A stretch of 7,374 bases of DNA from Methanosphaera sp. (GTDB taxonomy: Archaea > Methanobacteriota > Methanobacteria > Methanobacteriales > Methanobacteriaceae): NCBI GenBank assembly GCA_017430835.1, contig JAFRMD010000076.1, positions 1 to 7,374 of the forward strand. The letters run 5' to 3'. The position numbers and the translations under genes are program-made. Below are positions 5,793 to 7,374 of this stretch, piece by piece. Each line of letters opens with the position of its first letter. The first letter of the stretch is position 1. The notes under the pieces are model-generated. The model was given only the letters and a program-made list of their open reading frames with translations, made no database searches and was not told the DNA's origin.

Positions 5793-6523
5793 TGAGAATG
5801 ATTAATTTTGCTAGAAGAAATTTTAAAGAATTAATTAGAGATCCTTTAAGTTTAGTATTTGAAATAGCATTACCAATATTTTTATTATTTATATTTCAGC
5901 AAATAAAAATACCTGGAGATACATATAAGCTTGAAAATTTTACTCCTGGAATCATTATATTTGGATTTTCTTTTATTACTTTATTTACATCAACATTAGT
6001 AGCAAAAGACAGAGGATCATCATTATTGATAAGACTTGGAACTTCACCAATGAAATCAAGTGATTATATTTTAGGATATATATTATCTTTAATACCAATC
6101 ATCATTATACAAGATTCATTATTTTTTATAGTTGCTTGTTTATTAGGGTTAAATATTAGTATAAATATAATATTAACTATTATAGCATCAATATTTGTTT
6201 CAATATTATTTATAGCATTTGGGATATTAATTGGTAGCCTGGTAAGTGAAAAAGCATCAGGTGGAGTTGGAAGTATTATTGTACAGCTAGTTTGTTTTAC
6301 TAGTGGAATGTATTTTTCAAAAGATTTAATTGGAAATGGATTTGCAAAATTATGTGAATTATTACCTTTTGAAAGTGCTTTGAATATAATTAAGGGTGTA
6401 TTAAATAACAATTATGATATTTTATCAACAAGAAATATAATTTTATTTGTTGCCTATACAATAATCATATTGATACTATCTATTATAGTATTTAAAAGGA
6501 AAATGATTGGTGATAATAAGTAA
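5792..6523 (+). CDS. ABC-2 type transporter permease
   Basis: This 243-residue integral membrane protein has about six hydrophobic spans (roughly 20-37, 52-71, 92-118, 124-150, 160-178 and 214-235), the usual ABC2_membrane layout. The N-terminal NFKELIRDPLSLVFEIALPIF stretch and the RLGTSPM segment (81-87) are typical of the family. So is SGMYFSKDL (171-179), which precedes a re-entrant-like region. It should dimerise with two copies of the preceding ATPase to form an exporter. The ATG overlaps the ATPase TAA by one base, and GGAGGTGAG (5779-5787) within the ATPase gene serves as ribosome binding site. A second ATG at 5798 is possible, but the first is well spaced. A terminator follows 22 bp downstream. 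Drug, antimicrobial peptide or lipid export are all possible. Confidence 0.9.
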   Translation: MRMINFARRNFKELIRDPLSLVFEIALPIFLLFIFQQIKIPGDTYKLENFTPGIIIFGFSFITLFTSTLVAKDRGSSLLIRLGTSPMKSSDYILGYILSLIPIIIIQDSLFFIVACLLGLNISINIILTIIASIFVSILFIAFGILIGSLVSEKASGGVGSIIVQLVCFTSGMYFSKDLIGNGFAKLCELLPFESALNIIKGVLNNNYDILSTRNIILFVAYTIIILILSIIVFKRKMIGDNK

Positions 6524-6544
6524 TCGTAAGATTAAGATATACAG

Positions 6545-6565
6545 AGCGGATGAAAATCCGTTTTT
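6545..6565 (+). terminator. Intrinsic terminator of the AbrB-ABC operon
   Basis: CGGAT (6547-6551) and ATCCG (6556-6560) pair around a GAAA tetraloop. A wobble pair and an A-T pair can extend the stem, and TTTTTG follows. The GAAA loop and T-run make this a convincing terminator 22 bp after the permease stop. Confidence 0.75.
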
Positions 6566-6577
6566 GTAAGGTATAAT
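6550..6577 (+). promoter_or_regulatory. Probable promoter of the two small membrane protein genes
   Basis: A perfect TATAAT (6572-6577) sits right after the upstream terminator. The best -35 match is a weak ATGAAA (6550-6555) at 16 bp, inside the terminator hairpin. The predicted start is near 6584, about 38 nt before the next ATG. Overlap of promoter and terminator is plausible in a compact genome, but the -35 is poor. Confidence 0.45.
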
Positions 6578-6621
6578 ATAAAGTGTAAGACAAATAGTAA
6601 TTTGTAGAAAGGATGGAATTT

Positions 6622-6861
6622 ATGAAAAAGAAAGCAATAATAATAGCAATAGTTGTAATTTTATTGATTTTATTATTTCCTATTAGAAATCAATTAAAAG
6701 ATGGAGGTACAGTAGAATATAAAGCAATTTTGTATAAAGTTTCAAAAGTTAATAAAATGATTTCAGAGGAAGAAATGGAACAGGAAGAAAAAATTAAAAA
6801 TTATGATAAAGGAATTATTATAGAAGTATTAGGCTTTGAAATTTTTAATAATGTGAAATAA
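6622..6861 (+). CDS. Small single-span membrane protein of unknown function
   Basis: This 79-residue protein has a lysine-led N-terminal hydrophobic segment (about 5-20, MKKK then Ile/Val/Leu-rich). It could be an uncleaved anchor or a signal peptide without an obvious cleavage site. An extracytoplasmic domain probably follows, with LKDGGTVEYKAILYKVSKV (25-43) and a C-terminal IIIEVLGFEIFNNVK. I recall this LKDGG-VEYKA-LYKV plus LG-EI-NNV pattern from uncharacterised small proteins of Firmicutes, but know no function. An ATG at 6613 is in frame but abuts the ribosome binding site; AAAGGA (6608-6613), 8 nt before the ATG at 6622, supports the later start. The next gene follows after 20 bp, so the two probably share a transcript. 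Confidence 0.75.
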   Translation: MKKKAIIIAIVVILLILLFPIRNQLKDGGTVEYKAILYKVSKVNKMISEEEMEQEEKIKNYDKGIIIEVLGFEIFNNVK

Positions 6862-6881
6862 TTTTAATTAAGGGCAGAATT

Positions 6882-7355
6882 ATGAAAAACAAAATTTTTA
6901 ATCCAATTTTTATGTTTGTAATAGGTGCAACATTAGGAGTTGCTTCAAAACTATTTGATATTCATACAAAAATATTAGGAAATATATTTTCTGAATTTGC
7001 TATTTGGATATTACTTGGAACAATAATATCTATATATAGTGAAGATAAAAAGAAAGCAATGATAAATGTTTTTCTGTTTTCTATTGGAATGCTGATAACT
7101 TATTATTTAACAGCACACATTACTCATTCTGTATATGGTTGGACATTTATTAAAGGTTGGACAATATTTGCCTGTATTTCACCAATATTTGCATACTTTA
7201 CTTGGATGACAAAAGAAAAAGGTATCTTACCAATAATAATTCGTATTGGAATATCTGGAGTATCAATATTTTGTAGCTTATTTTTATTTACTGTTAATAT
7301 ATTTGACTTAATAATAAATTTAGTATTGATATATTTTCTGTTTTTAAAAAAGTGA
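6882..7355 (+). CDS. Multi-span membrane protein, DUF6518-like
   Basis: This 157-residue, very hydrophobic protein has five or six likely membrane spans (about 7-25, 33-51, 58-78, 88-108, 114-137 and 138-155). A short charged loop SEDKKKA (53-59) and another TKEKG (110-114) separate them. The pattern GATLGVASKLFDIHTK (15-30), then FSEFAIWILLGTIISIYS, then INVFLFSIGMLITYYL resembles proteins annotated DUF6518; that match is from memory and not certain. No catalytic motif is visible and function is unknown. AAGGG (6870-6874) lies 7 nt before the ATG, and the gene follows the 79-residue membrane protein by 20 bp. The stop is TGA. Nothing is seen in the last 19 bases of the window. Confidence 0.75.
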   Translation: MKNKIFNPIFMFVIGATLGVASKLFDIHTKILGNIFSEFAIWILLGTIISIYSEDKKKAMINVFLFSIGMLITYYLTAHITHSVYGWTFIKGWTIFACISPIFAYFTWMTKEKGILPIIIRIGISGVSIFCSLFLFTVNIFDLIINLVLIYFLFLKK

Positions 7356-7374
7356 AAAGAACTAATAATTAAAA

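Noticed and set aside
6064..6411. Minus-strand open frame of 115 codons inside the permease gene
   Set aside because: It is long only because the AT-rich, hydrophobic permease gene leaves few stops on the opposite strand; no ribosome binding site or domain is seen.
1..7374. Genetic code 4 (TGA as tryptophan), considered because of the extreme AT bias
   Set aside because: Tryptophans in all genes use TGG and no conserved domain is interrupted by TGA; two genes end at TGA at the expected length.
1..7374. CRISPR array, tRNA, rRNA, insertion sequence or attachment site
   Set aside because: No regularly spaced repeats, tRNA-like cloverleaf, transposase reading frame or long terminal inverted repeats were found on either strand.

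Overview
This is an AT-rich (visibly well under 35% GC) bacterial window with every recognisable gene on the + strand, strong purine-rich ribosome binding sites and short intergenic gaps. Tryptophan is encoded by TGG, and TGA serves as a stop for two genes (ends at 4544 and 7355), so the code is the ordinary bacterial one. Together with an Lsa-type ABC-F protein, a YunG-type domain and an AbrB/SpoVT regulator, this points to a low-GC Bacillota (Firmicutes; Clostridia or an Erysipelotrichia/Bacilli-like gut lineage). The species cannot be fixed from the sequence.

Region 1 (about 27-3546) looks like one transcription unit. An extended -10 promoter drives an Lsa-family ABC-F ribosomal protection protein, then a family 2 glycosyltransferase, then a kinase of the APH(6)/hydroxyurea phosphotransferase type. 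The unit ends in a palindromic terminator that contains the last stop codon. Two of the three genes belong to antibiotic-resistance families, so this reads as a possible resistance islet. The glycosyltransferase's role in it is unknown.

Region 2 (about 3547-4635) holds a nine-codon open frame with a good ribosome binding site, then a single gene with its own extended -10 promoter and terminator. That gene encodes an apparent fusion of an N-terminal YunG-like domain, with a Cys/His/Asp pattern like a papain or transglutaminase fold, to a C-terminal uracil-DNA-glycosylase-superfamily domain with a four-cysteine iron-sulfur signature. It is the most unusual protein in the window.

Region 3 (about 4636-4870) is non-coding. 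It holds a possible short transcript ending in a second intrinsic terminator, then a promoter followed by three AGTATAA half-sites arranged as a candidate operator.

Region 4 (4871-6565) is a compact operon of an AbrB-family regulator, an ABC ATPase and an ABC-2 permease. The genes are separated by 1 bp or overlap by 1 bp, and a clear terminator follows. The regulator probably controls its own operon through the operator-like repeats, and the ATPase and permease should form one exporter of unknown substrate.

Region 5 (6572-7374) has a probable promoter and two genes for small membrane proteins of unknown function: a 79-residue single-span protein and a 157-residue multi-span protein resembling DUF6518.
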